Origin: Dehalococcoidia bacterium
Lineage (GTDB): Bacteria > Chloroflexota > Dehalococcoidia > Bin125
Length of the DNA: 43,788 bases
Direction: 5' to 3'
Assembly: GCA_022825265.1 (NCBI GenBank)
Contig: JAJDXE010000014.1
Span: 1-43,788, forward strand
In this document: piece after piece, positions 41,475 to 43,788 of the stretch
Position numbering within the stretch: position 1 is the first letter of the stretch
How the letters are laid out: each line of letters starts with the position of its first letter
Notes under the pieces: generated by a model
Seen by the model: only the letters and a program-made list of their open reading frames with translations
Database searches by the model: none
What the model was told of the DNA's origin: nothing
Program-made: the position numbers and the translations under genes

Positions 41475-42286
41475 GGACGGTCGTCGTCGTGCCACTCGTT
41501 GAACATCGACGTGCGGCCGCCGTCGACGACGAGATCGTGCGAGTTGACGAACCGTCCGGCGTCGCTGGCCAGATAGAGCGCCGCCTCGGCGATGTCCTCG
41601 GAGAGCCCGGCACGGGTCATCGGGGTGGCTCGCGACAGGTTGTACGTGAGCTTGGTCATCTTTCTCTCGTTCTCTTCGTCGGAGAGCGTGTTGGCCCGAG
41701 CCGAGCCGCCGTAGAAGATCGGCGTAGCGATTGCGCCGGGCGAGATCACGTTGACGCGAATGCCGAAGCGTCCCAGCTCGACGCCGGCCAGCTTGCAGTA
41801 ATGGGTCAAGGCAGCTTTGAGCGCGGAGTACAAGGGGTCGCCCTGGCGATACCGAATCGCCGCGATGCTCGAGTTGTTGATGATCGAGCCGCCGCCGGCA
41901 GCCTTCATCGGCTCAATCGCATAGCGGATGCCCAACATCACGCTGCGCAGCAACAGATGAACGCCGTAGTCGATGTCTTCGCTGGAGATGGTCTCAAACG
42001 CTCCTCGCGTCGGACCGCCCGCGTTGTTGAAGAGGACATCGAGCGAACCGAATCGCTCCACGGCGAGGTCAATCGATGCCTTGATGTCTTCTTCGAGCAT
42101 CACGTCGGACTCGTGATAGATCGCTTTGGGTCCCAGACTGTCGGCCAGCGCGGCGCCCTTCTCTCGGGATCGGCCGGTGAGGACGACACTGGCGCCCTCG
42201 GCGATGAACAGCTCGGCCGTGGCGGCGCCGATCCCGCTGGTGCCTCCGGTGATGACCGCAACCTTGTCCTGCAGACGTTGACCCAT
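41471..42286 (-). CDS. short-chain dehydrogenase/reductase (SDR)
   Basis: A 271-residue classical SDR: MGQRLQDKVAVITGGTSGIG binds NAD(P) (TGGTSGIG), NNAG is present as FNNAGGPTRGAF, and the catalytic Ser is in IINNSSIAAIRYRQGDPLYSALK (YxxxK as YSALK). The start at 42286 has AAAGGAG upstream; a longer frame to 42373 overlaps the divergent gene and was rejected. A long insert before the final DLVVDGG segment is seen (NTLSDEENERK). It faces a second SDR gene divergently, with 114 bases between starts. Substrate unknown. Confidence 0.88.
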   Translation of the reverse strand: MGQRLQDKVAVITGGTSGIGAATAELFIAEGASVVLTGRSREKGAALADSLGPKAIYHESDVMLEEDIKASIDLAVERFGSLDVLFNNAGGPTRGAFETISSEDIDYGVHLLLRSVMLGIRYAIEPMKAAGGGSIINNSSIAAIRYRQGDPLYSALKAALTHYCKLAGVELGRFGIRVNVISPGAIATPIFYGGSARANTLSDEENERKMTKLTYNLSRATPMTRAGLSEDIAEAALYLASDAGRFVNSHDLVVDGGRTSMFNEWHDDDRP

Positions 42287-42400
42287 GACGCACTCCTTTT
42301 TCGGCAGGGTAGCGACGGTCGTTTGTTCGGCCCGGGCAGAGCACTGCGGCTGGGGTAGATTTGCGCCATCCAAAGTAATCCGAACGAAAGGGCGCAGGAC

Positions 42401-43189
42401 ATGGCCGAAGGAAGGTTGACAGGCAAGACCTGCGCCGTCAGCGGGGCGGCCAGCGGGATTGGCCGGGCGATCGCCGTCAGACTTGCGAACGAAGGCGCGC
42501 AGGTCGCTGCGATCGATCTGAATATGGCCGGTGCGTTGTTGGTCGCAGAACAGATCGAGGCGGTGGGCGGAGCGGCCTCAGCCTGGGAGTGCGATGTTGC
42601 CCAGCGCAGCAGCGTGCGTTCGACTCTCGAAGCGATTGTCGAGGCAACGGGCGGGCTGGATGTGATCTTCAACAATGCCGGGATTGCCGAGATTCGCCCG
42701 TTCATGGAAGTTGGCGAGGAGCACTGGGAGCGGCTCATGCGTGTCAACGGCCTGGGCGTGCTGATCTGCATGCAGGAAGCGGCGCGGCTGATGATCGAGC
42801 AGGGTCGCGGGAAGATCGTCAACACCGCTTCGATCGCCGGCAAAGAGGGCTACGACATTCAGCCGCACTACTCAGCAACCAAGTTCTCGGTGGTGGCGCT
42901 CACGCAGGCGGGGGCGCGCGCCTTTGCGCAGCACGGAATCACCGTCAATGCGATCTGCCCGGGGATTGTCGAGACTGAGCTCTGGGAAGGGCTGGACGAA
43001 GACTTCATGCACTTCGGCATCACCGAGCGACCGGGAGAGGGGATGGAGCGGTTCAGCGAGCGGATCCTGCTCGGGCGCACTGCGACTCCGGAGGACATGG
43101 CGGGTCCGGCGGCGTTTCTCGCTTCGAGCGATTCCGACTACATCACCGGACAGTCATTGATCGTCGATGGCGGCATGGTGTTGCAGTAA
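42401..43189 (+). CDS. short-chain dehydrogenase/reductase (SDR)
   Basis: A 262-residue classical SDR. SGAASGIG near the N-terminus is the cofactor glycine motif, IDLN after strand 2 suggests NAD preference, IFNNAGIAEIRPF is the NNAG motif, and catalysis uses Ser in NTASIAGKEG and YSATK. SLIVDGGMVLQ closes it. The pattern recalls acetoin/sorbitol dehydrogenase-like SDRs. It shares the 114-base divergent region with the other SDR; no other regulator is evident. Substrate unknown. Confidence 0.9.
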   Translation: MAEGRLTGKTCAVSGAASGIGRAIAVRLANEGAQVAAIDLNMAGALLVAEQIEAVGGAASAWECDVAQRSSVRSTLEAIVEATGGLDVIFNNAGIAEIRPFMEVGEEHWERLMRVNGLGVLICMQEAARLMIEQGRGKIVNTASIAGKEGYDIQPHYSATKFSVVALTQAGARAFAQHGITVNAICPGIVETELWEGLDEDFMHFGITERPGEGMERFSERILLGRTATPEDMAGPAAFLASSDSDYITGQSLIVDGGMVLQ

Positions 43190-43310
43190 TCCGATCGATT
43201 GGCAACGGCTGAACACTGGCCGTTCGGGATTCATAACTGAGCCATCAGGAATAGAAGACTTCAATCGCACAGCCAAGACGAGCTCAATAGCACTGAGTAC
43301 AGTGTGGTGG

Positions 43311-43788
43311 ATGAGCGACCAACAGAACGGCAGCCCGCTGACGCCGCTGGCGCTGCGCGAGCGGCACCTGGCCCACGGAGCGCGCTTCGCTCCCTTCGCC
43401 GGCTGGGAGATGCCGCTGCAGTATGAAGGCATTGCGGCCGAGCACCAGGTCGTGCGCGAACGCGCGGGTGTGTTTGACGTCTCGCACCTCGCTCGAGCCT
43501 GGGTCGAGGGACCGCACGCGGCGTCGCTGCTGCGTTCGGTCACGACCTTCGATGTCGCATCGCTCGCTGAGGGCCGTGCCAACTACTCGCTCTATTGCAA
43601 CGCCGACGGCGGCATCGCCGATGACGTCTTCATCTATCACCTGCCCCGCGACCGCTGGCTCGTGATCCACAACGCCGCCAACGCCGACGCCGACTTCGAA
43701 CGGCTGCGCTCGGCCGCGGGCGACGCTGCCACTGAGCGAACGGCGGACAGCGTCATGTTGGCCGTGCAGGGCCCCCGCGCGCTGGAGG
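43311..43788 (+). CDS. gcvT: aminomethyltransferase (glycine cleavage T protein)-like, 5' part
   Basis: The window ends inside this gene after 159 codons. LRERHLAHGARFAPFAGWEMPLQYEGIAAEHQVVRERAGVFDVSHL is the conserved N-terminus of GcvT, and GRANYSLYCNADGGIADDVFIYHL and MLAVQGPRA continue it. GcvT transfers the methylene group of glycine to tetrahydrofolate. Related GcvT-like folate enzymes (dimethylglycine dehydrogenase or YgfZ type) share these blocks, so the assignment is not final. The start ATG has a weak GGTGG upstream. Confidence 0.82.
   Translation, partial: MSDQQNGSPLTPLALRERHLAHGARFAPFAGWEMPLQYEGIAAEHQVVRERAGVFDVSHLARAWVEGPHAASLLRSVTTFDVASLAEGRANYSLYCNADGGIADDVFIYHLPRDRWLVIHNAANADADFERLRSAAGDAATERTADSVMLAVQGPRALE

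Noticed and set aside
1..43788. CRISPR arrays, tRNA and rRNA genes
   Set aside because: No regularly spaced repeats, cloverleaf-like segments or rRNA-conserved stretches were recognised by reading; a dedicated tRNA scan could still find one.

Overview
This is a G+C-rich (about 65% by eye) bacterial chromosomal window with dense, short operons on both strands, ATG/GTG starts and many 4-base stop/start overlaps. The gene content is three CaiB/BaiF CoA-transferases, several alpha/beta hydrolases, amidohydrolases, an enolase-superfamily enzyme, a Baeyer-Villiger-type flavoprotein, Rieske proteins, a phytanoyl-CoA-type dioxygenase and SDRs. That mix resembles the catabolic repertoire of uncultured Chloroflexota (SAR202/Dehalococcoidia-like) or some Actinomycetota. 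The taxon is an inference; no rRNA or tRNA gene was recognised.

Layout. 1-2353: the 3' end of an unidentified gene, then two overlapping MacB/LolD-type ABC ATPases, the first with an AbrB-like tail. 2365-5312 (minus): lipoprotein, threonine aldolase and three small proteins. 5406-6855: divergent mobA-like and yqeC-like genes for molybdenum/selenium enzyme maturation. 6892-10003: two alpha/beta hydrolases and a CoA-transferase. 10070-13311 (minus): a cytosolic Ser/Thr kinase followed by a DNA methyltransferase fused to an Mrr-like nuclease domain. The kinase gene is visibly lower in G+C, and I consider this pair the best candidate for an undescribed (defence-type) system. 13593-15999: retropepsin-like protease and a DHA2 multidrug transporter.

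16111-20560 is a scarred segment. An alpha/beta hydrolase, a Rieske oxygenase and a PhyH dioxygenase are interleaved with short relics showing that a hydrolase-PhyH-orf128 unit was once duplicated and each copy lost complementary parts. A decayed gene follows. 20627-24504: YtcJ-type amidohydrolase and two TIMP/netrin-like surface proteins around a VOC protein, then a DinB-like protein. 24583-27250: CoA-transferase, amidohydrolase and lipoprotein cytochrome c. 27475-28401: an orphan HTH/coiled-coil protein with a good promoter. 28521-33676: CoA-transferase, enolase-superfamily enzyme, BVMO and esterase; the last two suggest ketone-to-ester-to-acid catabolism.

33782-43788: NhaA antiporter, a Rieske domain fused to a large His-rich domain, a MetE-like protein, YdeI-like and VOC proteins, crotonase, an AlkD-like repair protein, amidohydrolase, two divergent SDRs, and the 5' part of a GcvT-like gene cut by the window edge. 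No CRISPR array, tRNA, rRNA or intact insertion sequence was seen. G+C-rich hairpins mark several intergenic gaps, the clearest being a 32-base palindrome at 30929-30960.
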